In this document: in pieces, positions 24,752 to 33,653 of the stretch
Numbering within the stretch: position 1 is the first letter of the stretch
How the letters are laid out: every line of letters begins with the position of its first letter
The notes under the pieces: generated by a model
What the model saw: only the letters and a program-made list of their open reading frames with translations
Database searches by the model: none
Told to the model about the DNA's origin: nothing
Assembly (NCBI RefSeq): GCF_023657445.1
Contig: NZ_JAGTWY010000001.1
Location: 1,426,001-1,490,000, forward strand
Reading direction: 5' to 3'
Length of the DNA stretch: 64,000 nt
From: Marinobacter sediminum
GTDB lineage: Bacteria; Pseudomonadota; Gammaproteobacteria; Pseudomonadales; Oleiphilaceae
Made by a program: the position numbers and the translations under genes

Positions 24752-26614
24752 TTACTCGTCATGCAGTGCTGCGTATATGGTATCGGCCAATGATTTGCTG
24801 ATGCCCTGAACCTTGGCCATCTCGTCCACACTGGCTTTGCGGATTTCCTGTATCCCGCCAAAATAGCGAATCAGATCCCGGCGCCGCTTGGGCCCCACGC
24901 CCTCAATGCCCTCAAGTGTGGACTGTCGGCGTTTCTTGTCCCTTCGTGCCCGGTGACCGGTGATGGCAAACCGGTGAGACTCGTCCCGGATATGCTGGAT
25001 CAGGTGCAACGCCGGCGAATCGGCCGGTACCCGGAAGACATCACCGGTCATGGCATCAATCAACTGCTCCATCCCTGCCCGACGGGTTACACCCTTGGCG
25101 ACACCAATCAGTGGGATATCCGAAATTTCAAGCTCATCAAACACTTCCCGGGCAATGTTAAGCTGCCCTTTACCACCATCGATAAAGACCAGATCCGGCC
25201 GCTTGCCCTCGCCCGCCACCATCCGCTTGTAACGGCGCGTGAGAACCTGACGCATGGCCGCATAATCGTCGCCGGCGGTCACTCCTTCGATATTGTAGAG
25301 TCGGTAATCACTCTTGAGCGGGCCATTCTCGTCGAAAACCACACAGGATGCGACGGTATTTTCGCCATGGCTGTGGCTGATATCAAAACACTCCATTCTT
25401 GACGGCGTTTCGGCCAGCTCAAGCAGATCCCGAAGCGCAAGCAGGCGACGGTATACGGTTTCCTTGCTTGCCAGGTGGGTCAGCAAGGTCTGGCGCGCGT
25501 TGGTCATCGCCAGTTCCAGCCAACGGCGACGCTCACCCCTTACATTGCCACGGATCCGGGTTTCCCTGCTGGCTGCCTCGGACAATGCCTGGGCGAGCAG
25601 CTCCTGGCCTTCGACGTCCACCGGTACAAGGATATCCCGGGGAATTTCCCGACGGGTATTGCCGCCAAAATAGTACTGGCCCAGAAACGCGCTCAGCAAC
25701 TCGCCTTCGGTCTGCTCGATGGAATACCTCGGGAAGTAATCCTTGGTGCCCAGCACCCGGCCACCACGTACAATAATCACGACAATACAGACGATGCCCG
25801 CATCCTGGGCAATGGCAATCACGTCTGCGTCGCCACCCTCCCCATCAACCGACTGCTGCTCCTGAACATGGCGCAGGTGATTGACCTGATCCCTGTAGGC
25901 AGCGGCGCGCTCAAACTCCAGGTTTTTGGAAGCCACTTCCATCGCATTCATCAGATCATGAATGATCGCGGGATTTTTGCCTTCCAGAAACATGGTGGCT
26001 CGGCGGATGTCGTCCTGGTAGTCCTCTGGACTGATGTACTCGACACAGGGCGCGGTGCAGCGATTGATCTGGTATTGCAGACATGGCCGTGTACGATTCC
26101 TGAAATAGCTTTCACTACAGGATCTTATACGGAATACTTTCTGTAGAATATTAAGACTTTCCTTGACCGCTCCAGAGCTCGGGAATGGTCCGAACCAGGT
26201 CCCGCCCCCCTTTTTGGTCCTACCGCGCCGGAAAGTCAGAGACGGATAGTCGCTGTGCGATGACAGGTAGATATAGGGGTAGGATTTGTCATCCCGCAGC
26301 AGGATATTGTACGGAGGCCGGAGCGACTTGATCAGGTTTTGTTCCAGCAGCAGCGCTTCGGTCTCGCTTCCGGTAATGGTCACTTCAATGGAAGCGATTT
26401 TCCCAACGAGGGCCTCCGTTTTTGGCGCGAGCCCGGACTTGCGGAAATAACTGCTTACCCGATTCTTGAGATTGCGAGCCTTGCCCACGTACAGGACTGA
26501 ACCGCCTTCATCGTACATCCGATAAACGCCGGGCCGTTCTGTAAGCTGCTTCAGGAAGTTTTTACTGTCGAACTCCCTGTCATTGCTGGTGGACTCAGAT
26601 CCTGTCGGCATCAA
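24752..26614 (-). CDS. uvrC: UvrABC excinuclease subunit C
   Basis: A 620-residue nucleotide-excision-repair nuclease making both incisions around a lesion. N-terminal GIY-YIG domain (RPGVYRMYDEGGSVLYVGKA, about 29-48), UVR domain (about 205-240), RNase-H-like 5' incision domain (FIDGGKGQLN in its middle) and C-terminal tandem helix-hairpin-helix (LEGIEGVGPKRRRDLI, then KVQGISKSLADTI). Full family length. Its start overlaps the gacA stop by 20 bases, the usual gacA-uvrC coupling of gammaproteobacteria. Confidence 0.97.
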   Translation of the reverse strand: MMPTGSESTSNDREFDSKNFLKQLTERPGVYRMYDEGGSVLYVGKARNLKNRVSSYFRKSGLAPKTEALVGKIASIEVTITGSETEALLLEQNLIKSLRPPYNILLRDDKSYPYIYLSSHSDYPSLTFRRGRTKKGGGTWFGPFPSSGAVKESLNILQKVFRIRSCSESYFRNRTRPCLQYQINRCTAPCVEYISPEDYQDDIRRATMFLEGKNPAIIHDLMNAMEVASKNLEFERAAAYRDQVNHLRHVQEQQSVDGEGGDADVIAIAQDAGIVCIVVIIVRGGRVLGTKDYFPRYSIEQTEGELLSAFLGQYYFGGNTRREIPRDILVPVDVEGQELLAQALSEAASRETRIRGNVRGERRRWLELAMTNARQTLLTHLASKETVYRRLLALRDLLELAETPSRMECFDISHSHGENTVASCVVFDENGPLKSDYRLYNIEGVTAGDDYAAMRQVLTRRYKRMVAGEGKRPDLVFIDGGKGQLNIAREVFDELEISDIPLIGVAKGVTRRAGMEQLIDAMTGDVFRVPADSPALHLIQHIRDESHRFAITGHRARRDKKRRQSTLEGIEGVGPKRRRDLIRYFGGIQEIRKASVDEMAKVQGISKSLADTIYAALHDE

Positions 26615-27251
26615 GCAACCCGAGCCGTACTGCCATCAGGGCCAACTCAACATCGCTGGAGATCTCCAGCTTTTCGAAGATCCGGTAGCGGTAGCTGTTA
26701 ACCGTTTTCGGACTCAGACACAGCTTGTCCGAGATGTCCTGCACTTTCTGGCAGTCCACCACCATCATGGCAATCTGCATTTCGCGCTCAGACAGACGCT
26801 CGAACAGCGAGAGTTCGCCGTCCTGGTCGTCGCCAGTCATTTGCTTGAGTGCCATCTTCTGGGCGATATCGGGACTGATATAACGCTGTCCGGAATGAGC
26901 CATACGAATGGCACGCACCATTTCCTTGATATCCGCACCCTTGGTGATATAAGCGGCTGCCCCGCTTTGCATAACGCGGGTAGGGTAAGGATCGTCTGCG
27001 AAGGCGGTCACCACGATGATGCGGATGGAATCGTCAATGCGAAGGATTCGTCGGGTGGCTTCAAGCCCACCGATGCCGGGCATACGGATATCCATGAGAA
27101 CAATGTCCGGCTGGTCCTTGCGAACAAATTCAATGGCGTCCTCTCCTGACGACGCCTGGCCGATGACTTCCAGGTCGGGGTTATCTGCCAGCATCCGGGA
27201 AATCCCGGAACGTACCAGCTCATGGTCATCTACAACCAATACCCTGATCAA
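26595..27251 (-). CDS. gacA: Response regulator GacA/UvrY
   Basis: A 218-residue NarL-type response regulator. The receiver domain (VLVVDDHELVRSGI) has the phospho-acceptor aspartate in IVLMDIRMPG (about residue 54), Thr in VVTAF and Lys in YITKGA. The LuxR-type helix-turn-helix is LSEREMQIAMMVVDCQKVQDISDKLCLSPKTVNSYR. With a GacS kinase, not in this window, GacA drives small RNAs that titrate CsrA/RsmA. Translation starts at TTG 27251 with GAGGTG just upstream, a start that may limit expression. Downstream uvrC overlaps by 20 bases. Confidence 0.95.
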   Translation of the reverse strand: MIRVLVVDDHELVRSGISRMLADNPDLEVIGQASSGEDAIEFVRKDQPDIVLMDIRMPGIGGLEATRRILRIDDSIRIIVVTAFADDPYPTRVMQSGAAAYITKGADIKEMVRAIRMAHSGQRYISPDIAQKMALKQMTGDDQDGELSLFERLSEREMQIAMMVVDCQKVQDISDKLCLSPKTVNSYRYRIFEKLEISSDVELALMAVRLGLLDADRI

Positions 27252-27351
27252 AATTCACCTCGCAAACGGCTTCGAGAAAACAGCGCGATTGTACCGGTTA
27301 CCGCTGCTCCGGGGTAGGTGCAAACCGGATTACTGCTGGCCGACTTCACAA

Positions 27352-27603
27352 TCAGAAGGGAGAACCAAGCCCGGCGGTGTTTTCGACAGGATCGAACCAG
27401 ACCACCAGATCGCCACGTTTGACTGCCGCCAACACACGGCTGACCTCGCCCAGGGGGTTCTCCGTATCGTTCAACCCATGGTACCGGGTACAGTACTCCT
27501 CAACCAGCCCATTTAACTGATCTTCCGTCAGTAATTCCTTGTCTACAATAAACTTTTCCTGCCGGGGGTCAGGCTGTGCCTGATGGGCTGCGTCGTCAGT
27601 CAT
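27352..27603 (-). CDS. YheU/UPF0270 family protein
   Basis: An 83-residue cytoplasmic protein. The stretch LTEDQLNGLVEEYCTRYHG, the following acidic helix and KRGDLVVWFDPVENTAGL match the UPF0270/YheU pattern of a short helical domain followed by one beta strand. No function is established for the family. It is a monocistronic minus-strand gene with its own start region, 100 bases before gacA. Confidence 0.65.
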   Translation of the reverse strand: MTDDAAHQAQPDPRQEKFIVDKELLTEDQLNGLVEEYCTRYHGLNDTENPLGEVSRVLAAVKRGDLVVWFDPVENTAGLGSPF

Positions 27604-27711
27604 ACTTCCTCCTGTCCAATCAACATGGTAAGGATTATCAGGTTTAGGGAGAAGCTCTTTTCACAAATCGCCTCAAATCGTCACTGATAGCACTGAAGAG
27701 CCGGCCCAGTC

Positions 27712-27729
27712 TTTTGAACCGCTTCAAAA
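27712..27729. promoter_or_regulatory. Inverted repeat upstream of azlC
   Basis: TTTTGAA-CCGC-TTCAAAA is a perfect 7-base inverted repeat 47-64 bases before the azlC start. It could be an operator, or a weak hairpin ending upstream transcription. The 172-base gap holds nothing else I can name. Confidence 0.3.
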
Positions 27730-27775
27730 AACGTCCCCGATTCACTATCATCCACCGGCGCCTGCAAACGTTTGG

Positions 27776-28486
27776 ATGCTAATGAACCAGTCCGTATTTC
27801 GCCTGACACTTCCGATACTCTTCGGCTACCTGCCCCTCGGCATGGCCTTCGGTGTGTTGTTCGCTACCCAACTCGAGTATCCCTGGTGGGTCGCTCCCGT
27901 GATGGGTGTGGTCATATACGCAGGGGCGGGACAAATTCTCGCGGTGAGCCTGCTCGCGGCAAACGCGGGGCTTTTAGAGGTTTTCGTCGCCATGTTTGTT
28001 CTGAACGCCCGACATCTTTTTTACGGGCTTTCCCTTCTGGGTCAGTTCCGAGGTTCGGGATGGCGCAAGCTGTATCTGATCTTCGGCCTTACAGACGAAA
28101 CCTATTCACTTCTGACCAGCCGGCCACGAGGCACCGACCGCCCCCACGAACAGGAGATCGATTTCCGGATTACCGGTTTCAACCAGTGCTACTGGGTAAT
28201 TGGCTGTGCCCTTGGCGCCCTTCTTGGCAATAACGTGGTGTTTGACAGTACCGGCATTGAATTTGCGCTGGTCGCGCTGTTTATCGTCCTGACCATCGAA
28301 CAGTTCAAGGCTCTGGGGGACAGCTTTCCAATTTGGACAGGGGCTGCAGCAGCCGGAATCGCCATGCTGTTTTTGCCGCCGGCTCACCAGCTTATCGGCG
28401 CCATTGCCATCGTCACCGGGGCGTTACTGGTTCAATACCGAAGACTCAGAACAACCGCTCGAAGCGAGGAGGCGAGGCATGACTGA
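27776..28486 (+). CDS. azlC: AzlC family branched-chain amino-acid exporter, large subunit
   Basis: A 236-residue inner-membrane protein with about six to seven membrane segments. The N-terminal LTLPILFGYLPLGMAFGVLF, VIYAGAGQILAVSLL and MFVLNARHLFYGLSLL are the conserved AzlC (LIV-E) stretches. With the small partner AzlD it exports branched-chain amino acids or analogues. The start could be ATG 27776 or ATG 27782; neither has a strong ribosome site. The stop overlaps azlD by eight bases. Confidence 0.9.
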   Translation: MLMNQSVFRLTLPILFGYLPLGMAFGVLFATQLEYPWWVAPVMGVVIYAGAGQILAVSLLAANAGLLEVFVAMFVLNARHLFYGLSLLGQFRGSGWRKLYLIFGLTDETYSLLTSRPRGTDRPHEQEIDFRITGFNQCYWVIGCALGALLGNNVVFDSTGIEFALVALFIVLTIEQFKALGDSFPIWTGAAAAGIAMLFLPPAHQLIGAIAIVTGALLVQYRRLRTTARSEEARHD

Positions 28487-28817
28487 AAATAGTTACCTGG
28501 TCGCGTTTATCGCGGTTGCAGCGATAGCCACCTTTGCCACACGGGTAATTCCGTTCCTTTTCTTCGAACGGCACACCGAGCACCCGTTGATTAAACATCT
28601 GGGAAGGTACTTGCCGGCCGCCGTTATGGCATTGCTGGCAACGGTATTTCTTCAGCGATCCGCCAGCTGGTCAGCCAGCGTCCCGGGGCTGGATGCCCTG
28701 TTACCAGGCATCCTGGTGGTCATTATTCACCTGTGGCGGCGTAACGCCCTGCTCTCGATTGCCGCAGGTACCGCCAGCTACATGGTTATTCAGCAGAGCG
28801 GAATCCTGACCGGTTAA
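28479..28817 (+). CDS. azlD: AzlD family branched-chain amino-acid exporter, small subunit
   Basis: A 112-residue membrane protein with about four segments. TFATRVIPFLFFERH and LPGILVVIIHLWRRNALLSI fit the AzlD family. The ATG at 28479 lies behind a GAGGAGGCGAGG ribosome site and overlaps the end of azlC. It forms the export complex with AzlC. Its stop overlaps by four bases the convergent DUF1330 gene. Confidence 0.88.
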   Translation: MTENSYLVAFIAVAAIATFATRVIPFLFFERHTEHPLIKHLGRYLPAAVMALLATVFLQRSASWSASVPGLDALLPGILVVIIHLWRRNALLSIAAGTASYMVIQQSGILTG

Positions 28818-29218
28818 GAATGATCTTCAAGGTTTGCAACTAATCGCGAATCCCTGATCGCCGCTGTCCGGTGCTTGACTACGCCTTTATATTCCGGGGT
28901 TTCAATCATCGCCATGAAGGCGTCGATCGAGGGATAACGAACGAGCAGAACCTGGTCCCACGACTCGTCAGGTGGGGCAATCAGCGAACCAACACTGTGC
29001 CCGGACCAGATAACCTCGGCCCCGACAGCCTTTACACAGTCAGCCGCTTCTTTCAGATAAAGACTGTAGGCCTCTCGACCGGTGCGGTCAGTGGATTCGT
29101 CTTTGTAGTTGGCTTGTTCACGGAACCGCAACAAATTCAACATGACGATGGGCTGGTCTTTCGGAGTATCCGCCAGGACCTTCTGCAACTGCTCCGGTGT
29201 GGGACTTACGGCTTCCAT
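28814..29218 (-). CDS. DUF1330 family protein
   Basis: A 134-residue ferredoxin-fold dimeric alpha-beta barrel protein. QPIVMLNLLRFREQA, AYSLYLKEAADCVKAVGAEV and DQVLLVRYPSIDAFMAMIE are the typical DUF1330 pattern. No activity is established for the family. Monocistronic and convergent with azlD. Confidence 0.8.
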   Translation of the reverse strand: MEAVSPTPEQLQKVLADTPKDQPIVMLNLLRFREQANYKDESTDRTGREAYSLYLKEAADCVKAVGAEVIWSGHSVGSLIAPPDESWDQVLLVRYPSIDAFMAMIETPEYKGVVKHRTAAIRDSRLVANLEDHS

Positions 29219-29381
29219 CCTGATCCTCTGGTTTTGTCTGATACGGGCCTACTATAGCCCAGGACTCCCTACGCCACGCAAACGAATTCATTACCTTTCA
29301 GTCAGGCTGACCTTTTGTCATTACATTTTTGTACAGCCAGGGTGGCAAAATGCCTGAAATTCGGAAAGCTGAGAGAATGCC

Positions 29382-29507
29382 ATGGCCAAGGAACCAGATA
29401 TTGCCAACATAGCTTACGACGGAGGCAATGCTTACAATAGGTCGCTCCATGGGCGCCAAACCCGCTTCATTTCCCCCACTGGCCAGCCGGATCAGAACCA
29501 GGCATGA
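29382..29507 (+). CDS. Possible 41-aa leader peptide upstream of the AEC gene
   Basis: An open frame of 41 codons (begins MAKEPDIANIAYDG) runs from ATG 29382, behind a GAGAGA-like ribosome site, to a TGA overlapping the start of the AEC transporter as ATGA. The exact coupling suggests it is translated. It is not recognised and could be a leader, a remnant of a larger gene, or chance. Confidence 0.25.
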   Translation: MAKEPDIANIAYDGGNAYNRSLHGRQTRFISPTGQPDQNQA

Positions 29508-30451
29508 ACCTGACCACCCTATTCCTGCAAACCCTCGAAACAACCCTGCCAGTCTTCGCCATGGTCTTTATTGGTCTCGGGCTCCGGCGCATTGGCTGGA
29601 TTGATAACGCCTTCGTGAACACTGCTTCCGCACTGGTGTTCAAAGCCACGCTACCGACCCTGGTCTTTTTAAGCATCATCCGTGCAGACCTGGATACAGC
29701 ACTAAACCCGAGTTTGCTGGCCTTCTTTCTTTTTGCCACAGTTGCGAGCTTTGGCCTGGCCTGGCTCTGGGCGCGCTTGAATGTCGCCCCGGAAGATAGG
29801 GGCGTCTACGTTCAGGGAGCCTTTCGGGGAAACTGCGGCATTGTGGGGCTGGCACTGGCGGCCAATCTGTATGGCGACTTTGGCCTGTCCGCCGGAGGCA
29901 TTCTCCTGGGGCTTGTTATCATCTCCTACAATGTCCTGTCAGTCATTGTGCTGATCGCCTATCAACCGGGGCATGCCGCCAGTTGGCAGAAGATCGGCCA
30001 CGATATTATTCGCAACCCCCTGATCATCTCGGTGTGTGTTGCGATCCCCTTTGCCTGGCTTGAGATTCAGTTACCAGCCTGGGTGATGACGTCCGGCGAC
30101 TACTTTGCGTCCCTGACCTTGCCGCTCGCGCTTTTGTGCATCGGCGCCACCGTCTCCCTGAGCGCAATCAGAAACGACAGCACAACCGCGCTGAGTTCCA
30201 GCCTCATGAAGATGGTGTTCCTACCAGCCTTGTGCACGGGCGCCGCGTTTGTATTGGGTTTTCGTGGCCCCGAACTGGGGCTCATGTTCCTGTTTTTCGC
30301 CAGCCCGACAGCCGCGGCCAGCTTTGTGATGGTCAAGGCCATCGGTGGTAATGCCCGCCTTGCAGCGAATATCATTGCAATAACCACCCTGTTGGCCAGC
30401 GTAACCGTCACACTCGGCGTGTTTGTGCTCAAAGGTGCCAATGTGATCTAG
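29504..30451 (+). CDS. AEC (auxin efflux carrier) family transporter
   Basis: A 315-residue inner-membrane protein with about ten transmembrane segments arranged as two five-helix repeats. The first, LPVFAMVFIGLGLRRIGWID, and the mid-protein GAFRGNCGIVGLALAANLYG are typical AEC/malonate-permease family stretches. Members carry malonate, malate or other small organic anions; the substrate here cannot be told. Its stop is two bases from the stop of the convergent kinase gene. Confidence 0.88.
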   Translation: MNLTTLFLQTLETTLPVFAMVFIGLGLRRIGWIDNAFVNTASALVFKATLPTLVFLSIIRADLDTALNPSLLAFFLFATVASFGLAWLWARLNVAPEDRGVYVQGAFRGNCGIVGLALAANLYGDFGLSAGGILLGLVIISYNVLSVIVLIAYQPGHAASWQKIGHDIIRNPLIISVCVAIPFAWLEIQLPAWVMTSGDYFASLTLPLALLCIGATVSLSAIRNDSTTALSSSLMKMVFLPALCTGAAFVLGFRGPELGLMFLFFASPTAAASFVMVKAIGGNARLAANIIAITTLLASVTVTLGVFVLKGANVI

Positions 30452-30453
30452 CA

Positions 30454-31221
30454 CTAACCGCCCATCATGCGCCTCACCACGGCGAATCCCCGCTGGCACC
30501 CATCCAGATAGCTGCCACCAAAAAGGTTGTAGTGATTCAGGAAGTGGTAAAGGTTGTATATATCCCGTTTTTGCTCATAGACCGCTGAGCGCGCGTACAT
30601 CCGGTCATAGGCCTCGTAGAATGCGGCGCCAAATCCACCAAACATTTCGGTCATCGCCAGGTCCACCTCCCGGTCGCCATAATAGACTGCGGGGTCGATG
30701 AGCCAGGGGGTCGCACCGTCGAACAGGGCATTGCCACTCCAGAGGTCACCGTGCACAAGGCTTGGATGCTCACAATGCCTGTCCAGCCAGGACGCCAGGT
30801 CAGGGCCATGATTATCGAGAATACCGCCGAACGACGACCTGATCGATGAGTCCCTGATTCTGGAGACCTGATAGCCGAGGCGATCCCTGACAAAAAAATC
30901 GCCCCAGCTACTCGACCAGCGGTTGGGCTGCGGGGATAAGCCTATGTAGTTATCCCTCGACCAGCCGTATTGTGGCCGGGCAATTTTATGCATCAGCGCG
31001 AGACCTTCGCCCAGCATGTCGAGGGTCCTCTCTGTCGCGGCAACACAGTCGATGGGCGCCATCTCCAGCACCGTTTCGTCAACACGGTGCACCTCCGGAA
31101 CCCGCAGGTCGGATACCCCTGCCTCGAGAAGCGCCGTCCGGAGGCTCTCCAGGCCCTCCGCCTCACAGATCAATGCGTCTGGATGCCCTGTCGTGTTCTG
31201 TTTGGTGAAGATACTGGTCAT
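30454..31221 (-). CDS. Fructosamine-3-kinase family protein
   Basis: A 255-residue cytoplasmic kinase of the aminoglycoside-phosphotransferase fold. The catalytic loop LVHGDLWSGNALF (about 161-173) and the metal-binding LIDPAVYYGDREVDLAM (about 179-195) are intact, and the C-terminal YHFLNHYNLFGGSY is typical of YniA-like members. The family phosphorylates fructosamines or ribulosamines so that glycated proteins or free sugars can be repaired. The N-terminal lobe is shorter than in E. coli YniA (286 aa). Monocistronic. Confidence 0.9.
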   Translation of the reverse strand: MTSIFTKQNTTGHPDALICEAEGLESLRTALLEAGVSDLRVPEVHRVDETVLEMAPIDCVAATERTLDMLGEGLALMHKIARPQYGWSRDNYIGLSPQPNRWSSSWGDFFVRDRLGYQVSRIRDSSIRSSFGGILDNHGPDLASWLDRHCEHPSLVHGDLWSGNALFDGATPWLIDPAVYYGDREVDLAMTEMFGGFGAAFYEAYDRMYARSAVYEQKRDIYNLYHFLNHYNLFGGSYLDGCQRGFAVVRRMMGG

Positions 31222-31305
31222 CAGCCGCTATTCTCCTTGAACATTTCTGCCCTGAAACGTTAGATTCAGGTAGAGCCTGACATTCCCGCCCAACAAGGAC
31301 AAATT

Positions 31306-31584
31306 ATGGAAGTGAAACGCTGGAGTTTCCTGGTTTCCGGGCGCGTTCAGGGCGTCTATTACCGGGCATCAACCGAGACCAGAGCCCTGGAGCTGGGCCT
31401 TACCGGGTATACCCGTAACCTGCCCGACGGTCAGGTGGAAATTGTCGCTGAAGGCACTGAAGACAGGCTGGCGCAGCTGAAAACCTGGTGTCATGACGGC
31501 CCGCCGGCGGCACAGGTGGATTCGGTCGAGGTTTCAGAGCAGGTGGCAACAGGCGAATTCAACGGTTTTGGTATTCGGGGCTGA
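31306..31584 (+). CDS. acyP: Acylphosphatase
   Basis: A 92-residue ferredoxin-fold enzyme cleaving acyl phosphates such as acetyl phosphate. Catalytic arginine and asparagine lie in VQGVYYRAST (Arg about 23) and GYTRNLPDG (Asn about 41). Full family length. The DUF938 gene starts directly at the next base, so the two form an operon. Confidence 0.95.
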   Translation: MEVKRWSFLVSGRVQGVYYRASTETRALELGLTGYTRNLPDGQVEIVAEGTEDRLAQLKTWCHDGPPAAQVDSVEVSEQVATGEFNGFGIRG

Positions 31585-32190
31585 ATGGCTATGTCAGATG
31601 GAAAACCCTTTTCGCAAGCTTGCGAAAACAATAAGCGCCCGATAGCGGACAAGCTTGCGCTGGTATTCACACGCGCCGGAACCGTTCTGGAAATCGGTAC
31701 GGGCACCGGACAGCACGCTGTTTACTTTGCCCGACACTTGCCAAACCTGACCTGGCAACCCAGCGATCATCCTGCAAATCACCTGCAATGCGAGCCCTGG
31801 CTCGCGGATGAAAATCTGCCAAACATCAACGCCCCGCTGCCACTTGATGTCAGTGCAGACAACTGGCGCCTGCCGCAAATTAACGGAGCATTCTCTGCCA
31901 ATACCGCCCACATCATGACCTGGACTGAAGTGGAAGCCATGTTCCATGGTGTCTCTGCCCATCTCCGGCAAGGCGACTTTTTCTGTCTGTATGGCCCCTT
32001 CAACTACAACGGTCATTTTACCGCCGCCAGTAACCAGCAATTTGATAGCTTTCTGAGACAGAGGCATCCCGGGATGGGCATTCGGGATATCGGGGATCTG
32101 ACAAGTATGGCCGGGGAATGCGGGCTGACCCTGGAGCAGGATTTTGAAATGCCGGCAAACAACCGGTTGCTTGTATGGCAGCGGTGTTAA
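31585..32190 (+). CDS. DUF938 SAM-dependent methyltransferase-like protein
   Basis: A 201-residue protein of the DUF938 family. PFSQACENNKRPI (about 8-20) is the family N-terminus, VLEIGTGTGQHAVYFA is the SAM-binding GxGxG loop, and SANTAHIMTWTEVEAMF and YGPFNYNG are conserved later elements. Substrate not known. Translation may start at ATG 31585 or two codons later at 31591. Co-transcribed with acyP. Confidence 0.88.
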   Translation: MAMSDGKPFSQACENNKRPIADKLALVFTRAGTVLEIGTGTGQHAVYFARHLPNLTWQPSDHPANHLQCEPWLADENLPNINAPLPLDVSADNWRLPQINGAFSANTAHIMTWTEVEAMFHGVSAHLRQGDFFCLYGPFNYNGHFTAASNQQFDSFLRQRHPGMGIRDIGDLTSMAGECGLTLEQDFEMPANNRLLVWQRC

Positions 32191-32244
32191 CCATTATTAA
32201 CTGATTAACCCCGCGTCATATCAGGCACGCCCCGTTCCTGGCGC

Positions 32245-33030
32245 TTACAGCCCCATCATCTCCCGCACCGCTCCTTCCCGGCTGGTTTTCAGACCGGCTG
32301 CGCGCCCCTCTTCAATGGCAATCTCTGCCGGAACGCCAACGTTATGGCGATACAAGGCCCACATGGCACCTACCCTGTTGCTACTGGCGCAGTGCACCAG
32401 CATCGGATAGTTCGACGGATTGGAGGCGATACGGGTAAAGGCGTCAACCTGTTCCCGGTTCGGCGCCCGGGATGAGACTCCCAGCCCGTAAAAATTCAGG
32501 CCGGCCTGATGGGCTTCCTGTTCCTCCGCTCCGACACCTTCCTCCTCGGTCAGAAGACTCACCACCGTTTTAAAGCCCTGTTTTTTCAGTTGTGCCATGG
32601 CACCTTCCTGAACATTTCCACCCGCAGCTATGAAGGGGGCCGGGCGATTGTAGTTAACCACCACATTGGGCATCGCATCGCCATACGGAGCCATCGTCCA
32701 GTCATTTTCGATGGCAAATGGCAGGCCACGATCGCCTTTTGCCTGTGCCGGCGGGTTGGGTGCTGCACTTCCAACCGGTTGCGAACTGCTCGTTCCGGCC
32801 GCACAGGGATTCGCGGACCCGGAAGAATTGGCAGCCGCACATGGGTTCGCAGCTGCACATGGATTGGACCCTGCGGACGGATTCGCAGCGGCGCACGGGT
32901 TTGCACTCGCCGCCTGGCTCTGCTGCTGGCTGGCGGCATTCTGGGAATCAGAACATGCCGTGAGACCTCCGCCCAGAGCAAACGCAATCGCCAGAGGAAG
33001 GGCTGCTCTCCTGAAACGGTTAATATCCAT
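32245..33030 (-). CDS. Lipoprotein with NPC-repeat linker and HCx4R phosphatase/sulfurtransferase-like domain
   Basis: A 261-residue precursor. The lipobox GLTAC puts the lipidated Cys at 26. Residues 44-79 hold four NPCAA units, a flexible Cys-Pro-rich linker. The C-terminal domain (about 105-255) resembles DSP/beta-lactamase-hydrolase-like (DUF442) proteins, with active-site loop HCASSNRVG: Cys214 and Arg219 are four residues apart (Cx4R), not five as in classical PTPs. It should be anchored in the periplasm. Its gene follows the two YeeE/YedE genes by 20 bases, matching the known association of DUF442 and YeeE/YedE proteins in sulfur-handling operons. Sulfur transfer or dephosphorylation are both possible. 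Confidence 0.75.
   Translation of the reverse strand: MDINRFRRAALPLAIAFALGGGLTACSDSQNAASQQQSQAASANPCAAANPSAGSNPCAAANPCAAANSSGSANPCAAGTSSSQPVGSAAPNPPAQAKGDRGLPFAIENDWTMAPYGDAMPNVVVNYNRPAPFIAAGGNVQEGAMAQLKKQGFKTVVSLLTEEEGVGAEEQEAHQAGLNFYGLGVSSRAPNREQVDAFTRIASNPSNYPMLVHCASSNRVGAMWALYRHNVGVPAEIAIEEGRAAGLKTSREGAVREMMGL
32794..32901 (-). repeat. NPCAA-encoding repeat in lipoprotein gene
   Basis: Four units encoding NPCAA(A/G) occur at residues 44, 56, 62 and 74, separated by short Ala/Ser/Gly runs. The units use similar codons, so the segment is also a degenerate DNA repeat that could vary in length by slippage or recombination. Confidence 0.7.
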
Positions 33031-33050
33031 GACTCCTCTCCTATTCCCTG

Positions 33051-33653
33051 CTACCTGTTTTCACCAAATAAATCACTGGCCTTATAAGGGCCACCAAACC
33101 TTTTTTCCAGACTACTCCCCAGTTTGAAACCACCCCACGCCATCGCTGCGAGCACCAGGAGAATCAACCACTCCGGTATACCGGTCAGGTCCATCAGTGT
33201 CTGCCCTTCTGGCCCCTGACCGGCCAGATAGATTGATTCCAGCGGACCAAACCAGGCGGCAAACAAAGCCGTTCCCAACACCATGCCAAACATGAATACC
33301 AGGGCATCAATGCGTCCACCCGCCAGTCCGGCCACAGAGGTGCCCGGGCAGTAGCCGCCTATAGCAAACCCGGCACCGATGAGCAGGCCACCGACAGCCA
33401 TGGCAATGTAGAACGGCGTTGGGACATAAAAGCTGCCCTTCGGCATCAGCCCGAATAGCTGTGACAGCCAAAGCAATACCGCTGCAACAATGACTGCAGT
33501 AAACATCACTTTGAAAACAGACCAGTCTTCAAGCCTGAACTGCCCTGTCAGCTTTCTGGGGCTGCCGAATCCTGCATTTTCAAGGACAAACCCGAACAGG
33601 AAGCCGGCAAGCAGGCCGGAGGCAACGCCAGAATCATAGAGTGGCCAGATCAT
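33051..33653 (-). CDS. YeeE/YedE family sulfur transporter, second half
   Basis: A 200-residue inner-membrane protein with about five segments. Conserved Cys-containing stretch GGYCPGTSVAGLAGGRIDA (about 112-130) marks the thiosulfate/sulfur-carrying YeeE/YedE (DUF395) family. The ATG at 33653 follows GAGGAGGT and overlaps the preceding gene as ATGA, so the two half-size proteins are made together (PmpA/PmpB type). The upstream 40 residues of the open frame are not family-like. Confidence 0.88.
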   Translation of the reverse strand: MIWPLYDSGVASGLLAGFLFGFVLENAGFGSPRKLTGQFRLEDWSVFKVMFTAVIVAAVLLWLSQLFGLMPKGSFYVPTPFYIAMAVGGLLIGAGFAIGGYCPGTSVAGLAGGRIDALVFMFGMVLGTALFAAWFGPLESIYLAGQGPEGQTLMDLTGIPEWLILLVLAAMAWGGFKLGSSLEKRFGGPYKASDLFGENR

